Notes: generated from the sequence alone by a model not told the origin. A stretch of 64,000 nucleotides of DNA from Solwaraspora sp. WMMD792 (GCF_029626105.1 NZ_JARUBH010000009.1:1984001-2048000), one strand, 5' to 3'; numbered from the stretch's first letter, positions 25,785-34,075 are shown. Translations and numbers: made by a program.

Positions 25785-25935
25785 GCCACGGCCGGTCTCC
25801 TGGCTCCCGGATCGTCGCGGCCGTCCCGCCTTCCCGGACCGTCGTCGGCCCAGTGGCGTGGTGGAACGGACACTTCCCGGTCACAGTGGCGAGGACCACG
25901 CCGGACTCACACCGGCTTCCCGAACACCGTGGCCT
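25785..25935 (-). promoter_or_regulatory. Cobalamin riboswitch controlling cbtB-cbtA
   Basis: The minus strand carries the cobalamin aptamer landmarks in order: GAAGCCGGTGTGAGTCCGGC, GCCACTGTGACCGGGAAG, CCGGGAAGGCGGGACGG and the B12 box GGGAGCCAGGAGACCGGC. It ends about 45 nt before the cbtB ATG. Expression of the cobalt importer is therefore expected to fall when cobalamin is plentiful. Confidence 0.92.
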
Positions 25936-26039
25936 GCGCAGCGTACCGCCGTGGTGACCGCTCGGGCAATGGCTGCGGCCGTGGCCGGCACCGGGACCGG
26001 CGCCACATTGACGGTGGACCGCCGGTGGGGGAGCATGAC

Positions 26040-26195
26040 CGGCACGAGCGGTGCGCGGAGGAACCCGGTGCGAATCCGGGGCGGTCCCGCCACTGTGACC
26101 GGTGAGTCGCGTCCCCGTGAGACAGCCACTGCCCCAACGGCGGGAAGGCTCGGGACGCGACGTCGATCCGGCAGCCAGGAGACTCCGGCCGCTCG
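26040..26195 (+). promoter_or_regulatory. Cobalamin riboswitch controlling chelatase-cobO-cobB
   Basis: The plus strand holds GGTGCGAATCCGGGGCGGTC, CCGCCACTGTGACCGGTGAG, CGGCGGGAAGGCTCGGGACG and the B12 box GGCAGCCAGGAGACTCCGGC. Downstream, CGCGGG (26210-26215) can pair with CCCGCG (26224-26229), whose last base begins the GGGAGGG ribosome binding site (26229-26235); this hairpin is a candidate expression platform. It stands back to back with the cbtB riboswitch, with about 100 bp between them for the two promoters. Confidence 0.93.
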
Positions 26196-26242
26196 CTGGT
26201 CCACCGGTACGCGGGCGTGGACACCCGCGGGAGGGATTCACC

Positions 26243-26269
26243 ATGCACACCTGTCGGCCCCTGCCATGA
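26243..26269 (+). CDS. Eight-codon leader ORF before the chelatase gene
   Basis: ATG-initiated frame encoding MHTCRPLP. It has the only strong ribosome binding site in the leader (GGGAGGG at 26229-26235, 7 nt upstream), and its TGA overlaps the chelatase ATG as ATGA. The chelatase start itself has no such site. I infer that ribosomes enter at this mini-ORF and pass to the chelatase by translational coupling, so the riboswitch would control the leader ORF. Too short to be a functional protein by itself; it may be a regulatory peptide. Confidence 0.6.
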   Translation: MHTCRPLP

Positions 26270-28347
26270 CGCCGTACCCGTTCACCGCCGTCGTCGGCCT
26301 GCCCGACCTGCGGCAGGCCCTGCTGCTCGCCGCGGTGCACCCCGGCATCGGCGGCGTGCTCATCCGGGGTGAGAAGGGCACCGCGAAGTCGACGATCGTC
26401 CGCGCGCTGGCCGGGCTGCTACCGGAGGTCGACCGGGTGCTCGGCTGCCGGTTCGGCTGCGACCCGGCGGCCCCGGACCCAACCTGCCCCGATGGGCCGC
26501 ACACCGCGCCGGTGACCGCACGCCGCGGCCCGGCCGCCCTGGTCGAGCTGCCGGTCGGCGCCACTGAGGACCGGGTGGTCGGCACCCTCGACATTCAGCG
26601 GGTGCTCAGCGCTGGCGTGAAGGCCTACGAGCCGGGGCTGCTCGCCGCCGCGCACCGGGGCCTGCTCTACGTCGACGAGGTCAACCTGTTGCCGGACCAT
26701 CTGGTGGACCTGCTGCTGGACGCGGCGGCGATGGGCCGGGCCCACGTCGAACGCGACGGGGTGTCGGTCAGTCACGCCGCCCGGTTCCTGCTGGTCGGCA
26801 CGATGAACCCGGAGGAGGGCGAGCCGCGTCCACAGTTGCTGGACCGCTTCGGGTTGATGGTGTCGGTGGCCGCACCTTCCGAGGTGGCCGACCGGGCCGA
26901 GGTGGTGCGCCGGCGGCTGGCGTACGAGACCGACCCGGTGGCGTTCGCGGACCGCTGGCGGTCCACCGACAGCCAGCTCGCAGAGCGGGTACGCGACGCG
27001 CGGGCGGCCCTGCCTGCGGTCACGCTGCCCGATGCCGAGATCGACCGGATCGCCCGGATCTGCCTGGCGTACCAGGTGGACGGTATGCGGGCCGACATCG
27101 TGATGGCCCGCGCCGCGGTCGCGCTGGCCGCCTGGCGCGGTCAGACGGCGGTCACCGCCGCCGAGGTCGCCGACGCAGCCCGGCTGGCACTGCCGCACCG
27201 GCGGCGCCGTGACCCGCTCGATCCGCCCGGCGCCGACGAGCAGCGCCTCGACGAGGTGCTGCGGGACGAGTGCGGCGACGACGACCCCGGTCCTGCGCCG
27301 CCGCCGGATCCGCCGCCACCGGACGCCGGTCCGCCGCAGGGTCCGCCACCATCGGACGGCGGCCCGTCGACCGGCCCGCCCGAGTCGGACGGCGGCCCGT
27401 CAACCGGCCCGCCCGGCTCGGACGGCGGCCCGCCGTCCGAGCCGGCTACGCCGGACGCCAGCGGGCCGGCGGACGGTGCCGAGCAGCCGGACGGCGTACC
27501 GCCGGGCGGTCCGGCTCCGGCGGCGGCCGGGCCCGCGTACCGGCCCCGGACCCTGCGCCTACCCGGGCTCGGGGCCGGCGCGACGCCCGGCCGACGTTCG
27601 GCGGCCCACGCCGACCGGGGCCGGGTGGTCGGTGCCGGATCACCGACCGGACGGCCGTCGACGGTGCACCTACCGGCCACGGTGCGTGCCGCCGCATCCC
27701 GGGGTGCCCGCCGGATCACCCCCGCCGACCTGCGCCAGGCCCGCTACGTCGGCCAGGAGGCGAACCTGATCCTGTTCGTGGTCGACGCCTCCGGGTCGAT
27801 GGCGGCCCGGCAGCGAATGGCCGTGGTCAAGACCGCCGTGCTGTCGCTGCTGCGCGACGCCTACCACCGGCGGGACCGGATCGGGATGATCACCTTCCGG
27901 GGCGCCGCCGCCGACGTGGTGCTGCCGCCGACCAGCAGCCACGAGGTGGCCGTCGCCAAGCTGGCGCAGCTGCGCACCGGTGGCCGTACCCCGATCGCCG
28001 CCGGGCTGCGGGCCGCCGCCGCCACCGTCGCCGCCGAGCGCCGCCGCGAGCCACGCCGTCGGCCACTGATCCTGTTGGTCACCGACGGGCGGTCGACCAG
28101 CGGGCCGAATCCGATAGCCCTGGCGCCGCTGCTCGCCGGCACCGCGATGGTGGTGCTCGACTGCGAGTCCGGTCCGGTGCGACTGGGCCTGGCCCGGCGG
28201 CTCGCCACCGCTTTCGACGCCGAATGGCTGCCGCTGGAGGCGCTGTCGGCGGTGGTGCCGCACCCCGGGACCGTCAACCGGTCGACCGCTACGAACCAGC
28301 CTGGCGCCGCACCTCGGGTCGGCCTCGCCGGCGGGAGGGCTGCCTGA
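26266..28347 (+). CDS. Cobaltochelatase ATPase subunit, ChlI-ChlD type fusion
   Basis: AAA+ motor for metal insertion, 693 aa. Residues 1-330 are a ChlI-like ATPase: Walker A GEKGTAKST, Walker B LLYVDEVNLLPD, and arginine-finger helices. A Pro/Gly/Asp linker of about 110 residues with repeats (SDGGPSTGPP) follows. Residues 500-690 form a von Willebrand A domain with the metal site DASGS and later LLVTDGRS. It should energise CobN (41001-44642) for cobalt insertion into hydrogenobyrinate diamide, replacing CobS and CobT. The ATG at 26266 overlaps an 8-codon leader ORF; longer frames upstream run through the riboswitch. cobO follows with a 1-bp overlap. Confidence 0.9.
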   Translation: MTPYPFTAVVGLPDLRQALLLAAVHPGIGGVLIRGEKGTAKSTIVRALAGLLPEVDRVLGCRFGCDPAAPDPTCPDGPHTAPVTARRGPAALVELPVGATEDRVVGTLDIQRVLSAGVKAYEPGLLAAAHRGLLYVDEVNLLPDHLVDLLLDAAAMGRAHVERDGVSVSHAARFLLVGTMNPEEGEPRPQLLDRFGLMVSVAAPSEVADRAEVVRRRLAYETDPVAFADRWRSTDSQLAERVRDARAALPAVTLPDAEIDRIARICLAYQVDGMRADIVMARAAVALAAWRGQTAVTAAEVADAARLALPHRRRRDPLDPPGADEQRLDEVLRDECGDDDPGPAPPPDPPPPDAGPPQGPPPSDGGPSTGPPESDGGPSTGPPGSDGGPPSEPATPDASGPADGAEQPDGVPPGGPAPAAAGPAYRPRTLRLPGLGAGATPGRRSAAHADRGRVVGAGSPTGRPSTVHLPATVRAAASRGARRITPADLRQARYVGQEANLILFVVDASGSMAARQRMAVVKTAVLSLLRDAYHRRDRIGMITFRGAAADVVLPPTSSHEVAVAKLAQLRTGGRTPIAAGLRAAAATVAAERRREPRRRPLILLVTDGRSTSGPNPIALAPLLAGTAMVVLDCESGPVRLGLARRLATAFDAEWLPLEALSAVVPHPGTVNRSTATNQPGAAPRVGLAGGRAA

Positions 28348-28949
28348 TGCCACAGGGTAAACCGGAACACGTCCCCGACGACGGGCTGACCACCCGGGCC
28401 CGGCGGCGTCAGCCGGTGCTCGCGGTGCACACCGGGCCCGGTAAGGGCAAGTCGACGGCGGCCTTCGGGATGGCGTTGCGGGCCTGGTCGGCCGGCTGGC
28501 CGGTGGTCGTGTACCAGTTCGTCAAGTCTCCGAAGTGGAAGGTCGGCGAGGAGGCGGCCCTGCGTACCCTCGGCGAGTCCGGCCGGGGAGCGCCGGTGAC
28601 CTGGCACAAGATGGGGGAGGGCTGGTCCTGGATCCAGCGCCCCGGCACCGAGCGTGATCACGCCGCCGAAGCCGCCGAAGGCTGGGCCCAGATCCGCCGC
28701 GACCTGGCCGCCGAGGCGTACCGGTTCTACGTGCTGGACGAGTTCACCTACCCGATCAAGTGGGGCTGGATCGACGTCGCCGAGGTGGTGTCGGTACTGC
28801 GGGACCGGCCGGGCAGCCAGCATGTGGTGGTCACCGGCCGGGACGCCGCCCCGGAGCTGATCGACCTCGCCGACCTGGTGACCGAGATGACCAAGGTCAA
28901 GCATCCGATGGACGCCGGACGCAAGGGCCAGCAGGGCATCGAGTGGTAG
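28347..28949 (+). CDS. cobO: Cob(I)yrinic acid a,c-diamide adenosyltransferase CobO
   Basis: Adds the 5'-deoxyadenosyl group from ATP to the cobalt of cob(I)yrinic acid diamide. 200 aa, the usual size. The ATP loop is HTGPGKGKST; the family markers YQFVKSPKWKVGEE, DEFTYPIKWGW and VVVTGRDAAPELIDLADLVTEM are all present. Its ATG shares one base with the chelatase stop (TGATG), and its end overlaps the cobB start by 7 bp, so the three genes form one unit. Confidence 0.96.
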   Translation: MPQGKPEHVPDDGLTTRARRRQPVLAVHTGPGKGKSTAAFGMALRAWSAGWPVVVYQFVKSPKWKVGEEAALRTLGESGRGAPVTWHKMGEGWSWIQRPGTERDHAAEAAEGWAQIRRDLAAEAYRFYVLDEFTYPIKWGWIDVAEVVSVLRDRPGSQHVVVTGRDAAPELIDLADLVTEMTKVKHPMDAGRKGQQGIEW

Positions 28950-30451
28950 CCGTACCTCGGGTGGTGGTCGCCGCCCCCGGCTCCGGGCACGGCAAGACCA
29001 CGGTGGCCACCGGCCTGCTCGCCGCCTACGCGGCCCAGGGTGTCCGGGTCGCCGGCTTCAAGGTCGGCCCGGACTACATCGACCCCGGTTACCACACGCT
29101 CGCCGCCGGCCGGCCCGGCCGCAACCTGGACCCGGTGCTGGTCGGTGAGGAGCGCGTCGCGCCACTGTTCGCCCACGGCGCCGCCGGTGCCGACCTCGCG
29201 GTCATCGAGGGCGTGATGGGGCTCTACGACGGCCGGGTCGGCGGTGCCGACGTCGGCTCCACCGCCCAGGTCGCGGCGCTGCTGGCGGCCCCGGTGCTGC
29301 TGGTCGTCGACGCGGCCGGGCAGAGCCGGTCGATCGCCGCACTGGTGCACGGCTTCCGGTCGTTCGGGCAGGTCCACATCGCCGGGGTGATCCTCAACCG
29401 GGTCGGCTCCGACCGGCACGCGCAGGTGCTGCGGGACGCCTGTGCGGAGGTCGGCGCGCCGGTGCTCGGGGTGCTGCGTCGACAGCCGTCGGTCGACACC
29501 CCGTCGCGGCATCTGGGTCTGGTGCCGGCGGTGGAACGCGCCGCCGAGGCGCGTGCGGCGGTCGGGGCGCTGGCGGAGTTGGTCGCCGCGTCGGTGGACC
29601 TGGCCGCGGTGGCGGCGGTGGCGGGCGCCGCGCCCGCGCTGGCGGTCGGACCCTGGTCGCCGGCGGCTGCCGTACGGGATGCGGACGCCCGTCCCGGCGA
29701 GAACGTGCCTGGGGAGGCGAGCGGTGACCGGCCGGTGGTTGCCGTCGCCGGTGGACCGGCGTTCAGCTTCGGCTATCCGGAGACCGTCGAGCTGCTGACG
29801 GCAGCCGGTGCCGAGGTGCGTACCGTCGATCCGGTCCGCGACCAGCGACTGCCCGCGGCGACTGCGGCGTTGGTCGTCGGCGGCGGCTTTCCCGAGGTGT
29901 ACGCCGCCGAGCTGGCCGCGAACGCCGGGTTGCGGCGGCAGGTGGCGGCGTTGGCGGCCGCCGGCGCGCCGATCGTCGCCGAGTGCGCCGGCCTGCTGTG
30001 GCTGTGCCGCACCCTCGACGAGGCGCCGATGTGCGGAGTGCTGCCGGCGGACGCGCGGATGACGTCCCGGTTGACGCTCGGCTACCGCGATGCGGTGGCG
30101 TTGACCGACAGCGTGTTGGCGCCGGAGGGGGCCCGGCTGACCGGCCACGAGTTCCACCGTACCGAGGTGACGCCGCGGGCCGGCGCGGCACCGGCCTGGG
30201 GGTGGCGTGGCGCGGCGCCGGAGGGTTTCGTCGCCGGTGGCGTGCACGCGTCGTATCTGCACCTGCACTGGGCGGCCCGGCCGCAGATCGCGTCCCGGCT
30301 GGTCGCGGCCGCGCGGCGGGCGGTGTCAGTCCCGTGGCAAGCTGGCGGTGAACATGGCGATCAGCCGTTCGTAGCTCTCCGTAACGTCCTCGGGCAGGCC
30401 GAACCCGCCGTCGATTTCCAGGCAGACGAAGCCGTGCATCATCGCCCGTAG
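28943..30451 (+). CDS. cobB: Cobyrinate/hydrogenobyrinate a,c-diamide synthase CobB
   Basis: Glutamine- and ATP-dependent amidase that converts the a and c carboxylates of the corrin ring to amides. The N-terminal dethiobiotin-synthetase-like domain carries APGSGHGKTTV and GFKVGPDYIDPGYH; the C-terminal glutaminase domain has the nucleophile in AECAGLLWL and HEFHRTEV near the end. GTG 28943 is used. The family normally ends shortly after the HLHWAARPQIA segment, but this frame continues about 45 residues to 30451, where it is antisense to the 3' end of the TetR gene (126-bp overlap). The tail looks like a read-through after loss of an ancestral stop. Confidence 0.93.
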   Translation: MVAVPRVVVAAPGSGHGKTTVATGLLAAYAAQGVRVAGFKVGPDYIDPGYHTLAAGRPGRNLDPVLVGEERVAPLFAHGAAGADLAVIEGVMGLYDGRVGGADVGSTAQVAALLAAPVLLVVDAAGQSRSIAALVHGFRSFGQVHIAGVILNRVGSDRHAQVLRDACAEVGAPVLGVLRRQPSVDTPSRHLGLVPAVERAAEARAAVGALAELVAASVDLAAVAAVAGAAPALAVGPWSPAAAVRDADARPGENVPGEASGDRPVVAVAGGPAFSFGYPETVELLTAAGAEVRTVDPVRDQRLPAATAALVVGGGFPEVYAAELAANAGLRRQVAALAAAGAPIVAECAGLLWLCRTLDEAPMCGVLPADARMTSRLTLGYRDAVALTDSVLAPEGARLTGHEFHRTEVTPRAGAAPAWGWRGAAPEGFVAGGVHASYLHLHWAARPQIASRLVAAARRAVSVPWQAGGEHGDQPFVALRNVLGQAEPAVDFQADEAVHHRP

Positions 30452-30886
30452 GCAGCGGGTGGCGTGTACCGCCGCCGACCGCTGCAGTCCGTAGCCGCGC
30501 AGCACGGCCAGGAACACCTCCAGCAGCCTGGTTCCTTCGGTGGCGGTGATCGGGTCGCGGATCGGGTCGGCGGGCATCGCCGCCCACCGGGCGGGATGCC
30601 GGCGGACGTAGTCCCGGCTGGCGTGCATCAGGGCGGCGACGGCCGCGTCCCGGCTGAGGCCGAGGGTGTGGCGGGTGAGTTCGTCGGCGAACTCACCGAC
30701 GAGCCGGGACCCGATGAGCGCCCGCAGTTCGGTGAGGCCGCCGGTGACGTGCTTGTAGAGCGACGGTGTGGCGACCCCGACCCGGCCGGCCACCGCGTTG
30801 AGCGACAGCGCGTCGAGTCCCTGCTCGTCGATGAGGGCGATCGCGGCGTCGACCAGGCCGCCCCGGGTGAGCCCTGCTCTAGGCAC
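30326..30886 (-). CDS. TetR-family regulator with WHG-type C-terminal domain
   Basis: 186-residue repressor. The DNA-binding domain spans residues 8-52 (LVDAAIALIDEQGLDALSLN, then RVGVATPSLYKHV). The C-terminal part has the TetR_C_33/WHG pattern (YVRRHPARWAAMP, RAMMHGFVCLEIDGGFGLP). GTG start at 30886. A nested pair of palindromes lies 37-63 bp upstream, and the DUF2277 gene starts on the other side, so both may be controlled by it. The last 42 residues overlap the cobB tail on the opposite strand. Confidence 0.88.
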   Translation of the reverse strand: MPRAGLTRGGLVDAAIALIDEQGLDALSLNAVAGRVGVATPSLYKHVTGGLTELRALIGSRLVGEFADELTRHTLGLSRDAAVAALMHASRDYVRRHPARWAAMPADPIRDPITATEGTRLLEVFLAVLRGYGLQRSAAVHATRCLRAMMHGFVCLEIDGGFGLPEDVTESYERLIAMFTASLPRD

Positions 30887-30922
30887 GTCGGCGGCCGGAC
30901 CGCGTCGGCTGGCTACAGATCA

Positions 30923-30949
30923 TAACGTTAAAGCTAATGTTGTTAGCTT
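30923..30949. promoter_or_regulatory. Nested palindromic TetR operator
   Basis: Three overlapping symmetries lie in an AT-rich island: TAACGTTA (30923-30930), AACGTTA-N4-TAATGTT (30924-30941, one mismatch) and the perfect AAGCTAA-TGTTG-TTAGCTT (30931-30949). The place between the divergent TetR gene and DUF2277 makes autoregulation likely. Confidence 0.65.
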
Positions 30950-31062
30950 GGCCCGTCAAGTTGGCCCGGGTCGTCGGAGTGGCCCGCGGCGTCAAGTGGG
31001 TCTGGATCGGCCGGGCCGGGCTCGGGCCGCCTGCCGACGTGAGCTGCGGCAGTATGGAACGC

Positions 31063-31281
31063 ATGTGCCGAAGCATCAAGACGCTCCGTGAGCCGTACAC
31101 CGCCGATGTGACCGACGCCGACATCGAGGCCGCCGCGCTGCAGTATGTCCGGAAGATCTCTGGTTTCCGGCAACCAGCCGCCCACAACGCGGAGGCGTTC
31201 GACGCCGCCGTGGCGGCCGTCGCCGCCGCCAGCCGCGAACTGCTGGATCGTCTGGTGGTCCGAGCCCCGGCGGCCCGGTAG
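31063..31281 (+). CDS. DUF2277 family protein
   Basis: Small protein of 72 aa with the DUF2277 hallmarks: it opens MCRSIKTLREPY, continues with ALQYVRKISGFRQPA, then a helix with alternating Ala and acidic residues. Function unknown. The start at 31063 fits the nearly invariant MCR opening of the family; CAGTAT (31050-31055) sits 7 nt upstream and may be a -10 box for a leaderless transcript. Regulation by the divergent TetR protein is possible. Confidence 0.85.
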   Translation: MCRSIKTLREPYTADVTDADIEAAALQYVRKISGFRQPAAHNAEAFDAAVAAVAAASRELLDRLVVRAPAAR

Positions 31282-31450
31282 TCCACGGCTCCGCCATGAC
31301 CATCGTTGACGACAACCGCACGATGTGACTGTTCGCGATTCTGTGAATATTCTTAATAGAAACTTGAGGTTCCGGACAGATCCGTCGACCATCCACCCAC
31401 GTATGGCCCGGTAGCTGCGTTCGGGCAGCGGCTACCGAGAGGAGCGGTGC
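31282..31450 (+). promoter_or_regulatory. AT-rich promoter and leader hairpin of the DPBB-like gene
   Basis: AT-rich stretch 31340-31365 with the palindrome GAATATTC and TAATAG, a likely promoter, followed by a bulged hairpin (GGTAGCTGC at 31410-31418 pairing with GCA and GCTACC at 31425-31436) just before the ribosome binding site at about 31437-31445. The exact promoter boxes cannot be fixed. Confidence 0.35.
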
Positions 31451-32062
31451 ATGTACGGGTGGGACATCAGGAGTGGGCGGGCGCGCAAGGTCTTCGTCGG
31501 GGTGGCGGCGGCAGCCCTGCTCGGCGGCGGACTGGCGGTCGGCACCGGGCTCGGCAACGCGGGGGAGAACTGCGACGGCCTGGACACCGCGCTGCGGAAC
31601 AACCTGACCTTCATCGCCGAGCAGCGGGCCAACCCGGACGCCCTGTCCAACGACCGGATCGCCAACCGGCAGGCAGTGGTCGACCTGATCGAGCAGCGGC
31701 GGGCCGCCGCCGGCTGTACGGCCGACGTCGGCGTCGGCGCGCCGGTCGCAACGCCCGCGCCGGAGCAGCCCGACGGTACGGCCGACGCCGCCGCACCGGA
31801 CACCGGGGCACCCGGCGAGGTCGTCTGTGCGGGATCGACGGTCACCCTGTTCAACGAGGACGCCGCCCCGGCCGCCTCCAGCGGCACCTTTCCCATCGGC
31901 ACCGTGCTCAAGGTGACCAACCTCGACAACGACCGGAGCATCACCGTCACGGTGACCAGCCCGTCGGGCAGCTGCGTCCTGCTCAACGACGCCGCCTTCG
32001 AACAGGTCCGAGAGCCGGGCAAGTTCGTCATCCGGCGGGTCGTGGTCGAGCGGATCAGCTGA
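31451..32062 (+). CDS. Exported protein with RlpA-like double-psi beta-barrel
   Basis: 203 aa. A signal peptide or anchor is visible (RKVFVGVAAAALLGGGLAVG, residues 12-31). It is followed by a short domain bounded by two cysteines (ENCDGLDTAL to RAAAGC), a Pro/Ala/Asp linker and a C-terminal domain of 75 residues (GTFPIGTVLKVTNLDNDRS, then FVIRRVVVERI) that fits the RlpA-like double-psi beta-barrel. Such domains bind or cut cell-wall glycan; the catalytic acid of true RlpA is not clear here. The cysteine-bounded part resembles the repeat unit of the secreted protein at 52241-53074. ATG with GAGGAG about 7 nt upstream. Confidence 0.72.
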   Translation: MYGWDIRSGRARKVFVGVAAAALLGGGLAVGTGLGNAGENCDGLDTALRNNLTFIAEQRANPDALSNDRIANRQAVVDLIEQRRAAAGCTADVGVGAPVATPAPEQPDGTADAAAPDTGAPGEVVCAGSTVTLFNEDAAPAASSGTFPIGTVLKVTNLDNDRSITVTVTSPSGSCVLLNDAAFEQVREPGKFVIRRVVVERIS

Positions 32063-32774
32063 CCCGTACCGCGTCGTGCCGTCGGCGCCCGGCGACGGCA
32101 CGACGCCGGATCACCCATTCCGCCACCACCATGTTGATCAGCCAACCGGCGGCCATGGTGCCGGTCCGTCCCGACGCCGACACCGGGCCGACCACGGCCA
32201 GCCACGCCATCTGGGTGAAGAACTGGGTGCCCGCGCCCATCCCGATCGCGTAGCCCCGGATCATCCAGGCCCGGTGCGCGGCGAAGTCACGGCGCCGGAC
32301 CGCGACGAAGCCGACCAGGACACACGCCGCCATCGCCACGCTCACCACCACCCGGATGGCGACCAGCAGCTCGCTGTCGACCGCCGCCGGCGGCAGGAAC
32401 AGGGTCAGCCACAGGCCGGTCCCGGCGGTGAGCAACCCACCGACCACCAGGACCCGCCCGGCGGCCCGGTGCCAACCCCGGTGGCGTCGCCGCAGGCCCG
32501 GCGCGAACTGGAACGCGCCGACGAGGCTGAAAACGGTGACGCTGACAATGTGTGTCACCAGCGCCACCGGGGCAGCGGTGACCCGGTCACCGTCGGGCAC
32601 GATGGCCGGCCCGCCGGCCAGCTCGGCCAGGCGCAGGCTACCGGCGACCACCGGTACCAGGCTGAGCAGTACCAGCCCGGTGGGGATCAGCCAGTTGGCG
32701 GCGGGAGAGCGGCCGGTGACGGTGCGGACGGTGGACTGCGGCGTCGACCGTGGATTCGGTACGGGTGTGAACAT
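32055..32774 (-). CDS. DUF2306-like membrane protein
   Basis: Membrane protein of 239 aa with six or seven helices. The pattern (LVTHIVSVTVFSLVGAFQFA, RRRHRGWHRAAGRVLVVGGL, HRAWMIRGYAIGMGAGTQF) resembles DUF2306 predicted membrane proteins, which conserve histidines at helix ends that could bind heme. The ATG at 32774 lies divergent from the histidine kinase gene at 32906. The 3' end overlaps the DPBB-like gene by 8 bp. The two-component system next door may control it. Confidence 0.75.
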   Translation of the reverse strand: MFTPVPNPRSTPQSTVRTVTGRSPAANWLIPTGLVLLSLVPVVAGSLRLAELAGGPAIVPDGDRVTAAPVALVTHIVSVTVFSLVGAFQFAPGLRRRHRGWHRAAGRVLVVGGLLTAGTGLWLTLFLPPAAVDSELLVAIRVVVSVAMAACVLVGFVAVRRRDFAAHRAWMIRGYAIGMGAGTQFFTQMAWLAVVGPVSASGRTGTMAAGWLINMVVAEWVIRRRAVAGRRRHDAVRVS

Positions 32775-32893
32775 GGCTCGATCGTCGCGGCGGCACGGCC
32801 AATGGTCATCGCCACGCAGGCCGGCGTCGTCCCGGCCATTGGACGGGGCCGCTCGTCGTACTTGTGGCCGGTACGCCGACGCGGCCCGCTGCG

Positions 32894-32905
32894 TACGATC
32901 GCGGT
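32894..32905 (+). promoter_or_regulatory. Leaderless promoter -10 for the histidine kinase gene
   Basis: TACGAT at 32894-32899, 6 nt, then GTG 32906; no ribosome binding site. This fixes the kinase start. Confidence 0.6.
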
Positions 32906-34075
32906 GTGCGTGCGCTGCTGCGGTCGGTGTGGGCCGAGCCCGCCGTCGCCGACCCACCGACGCGGGTCTGGCGGGACTGGGCGCTGCTCGGCGCGGTGGT
33001 GGTCGCGGCGACCCTCGAAGGACTGCTCCGCACCGACCTGGCGTCGCCCGCGTACTCGATGATCGTCGCCCTGGTGTTGGCGCCGACTCTGTGGTGGCGG
33101 CGGACCAGGCCGCTGCTGATGGTCGCCGTGGCCTTCCCGGTCACCGCCGTGGCCGCGCTGCTGGCCGGCCACGAACCGGAGCTGGTCACCGGGGCGTACC
33201 TGCTGATCCTGCCGTACGCGCTGTTCCGCTGGGGTTCCGGCCGGCAGATCATCGCCGGTACGGCGATCATTCTGGCCAAGATGGGCCTGTCTGCGGCGGT
33301 GGGCCACCTGGACCTCGCCGACCTGGTCGGCGGGACGGTGGTGGTGTCCGCCGCGATGGCCGTCGCCACCGCACTGCGGTACCGGGCGACGCTGTGGGCC
33401 CGCGAACTCGACCAGGCCAAGCTGGCCGAACGGGAACGCCTCGCCCGCGACCTGCACGACACGGTGGCCCACCATGTGTCGGCGATGGCGATCCGCGCCC
33501 AGGCGGGCATCGCGGTGGCACCGACCCGACCGGCGGCGGCCCTCGACGCGCTGGCGGTGATCGAGGCCGAGGCGACCCGCGCCCTGGCCGAGATGCGGCT
33601 GATGGTGCGCGGCCTGCGCCACGGCGAACCCGCCGGACACCTGGACCCGGCGGACCTCGCCCCCAACCCCGGCATCGGCGACGTCGCCCGACTCGCCAGC
33701 CGCGACCAGCCCGGACCGGTCGTCGACGTCACCCTGCACGGCGACCTCGACGACATCCCGGCGACCGTCGCGACCGCCGTCTACCGGCTGGCCCAGGAGT
33801 CGGTGACCAACGCCCGCCGGCACGCCCGGCACGCCACCCGGATCGAGGTCCGCGTCGACGCCGACGCCGACGCGGTGCGGCTGCGGGTCAGCGACGACGG
33901 CGACACCGGCACGGCGCGGACCGCCGCCCCCGGCGGCGGATTCGGCATCGTCGGCATGACCGAGCGGGCGACGCTGCTCGGCGGCACCTGCGACGCCGGT
34001 CCGGACCAGGATCGGGGCTGGACCGTCGCCGTGGCCCTGCCCCGCCAGGCCCCGGCCGGTCGGGCCGGGACGTGA
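32906..34075 (+). CDS. NarL-type sensor histidine kinase
   Basis: Membrane histidine kinase (HPK7 type, 389 aa). About five membrane helices occupy residues 25-165, followed by a HisKA_3 box with phosphoacceptor H184 in ARDLHDTVAHHVSAMA and a GHKL ATPase with N-box QESVTNARRHAR and G-boxes VSDDGDTG and GGGFGIVGMTERA. No extracytoplasmic sensor domain is evident, so the membrane part itself probably senses the signal. Its stop overlaps the response regulator start (GTGA). Target genes may include the divergent DUF2306-like gene. Confidence 0.92.
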   Translation: MRALLRSVWAEPAVADPPTRVWRDWALLGAVVVAATLEGLLRTDLASPAYSMIVALVLAPTLWWRRTRPLLMVAVAFPVTAVAALLAGHEPELVTGAYLLILPYALFRWGSGRQIIAGTAIILAKMGLSAAVGHLDLADLVGGTVVVSAAMAVATALRYRATLWARELDQAKLAERERLARDLHDTVAHHVSAMAIRAQAGIAVAPTRPAAALDALAVIEAEATRALAEMRLMVRGLRHGEPAGHLDPADLAPNPGIGDVARLASRDQPGPVVDVTLHGDLDDIPATVATAVYRLAQESVTNARRHARHATRIEVRVDADADAVRLRVSDDGDTGTARTAAPGGGFGIVGMTERATLLGGTCDAGPDQDRGWTVAVALPRQAPAGRAGT

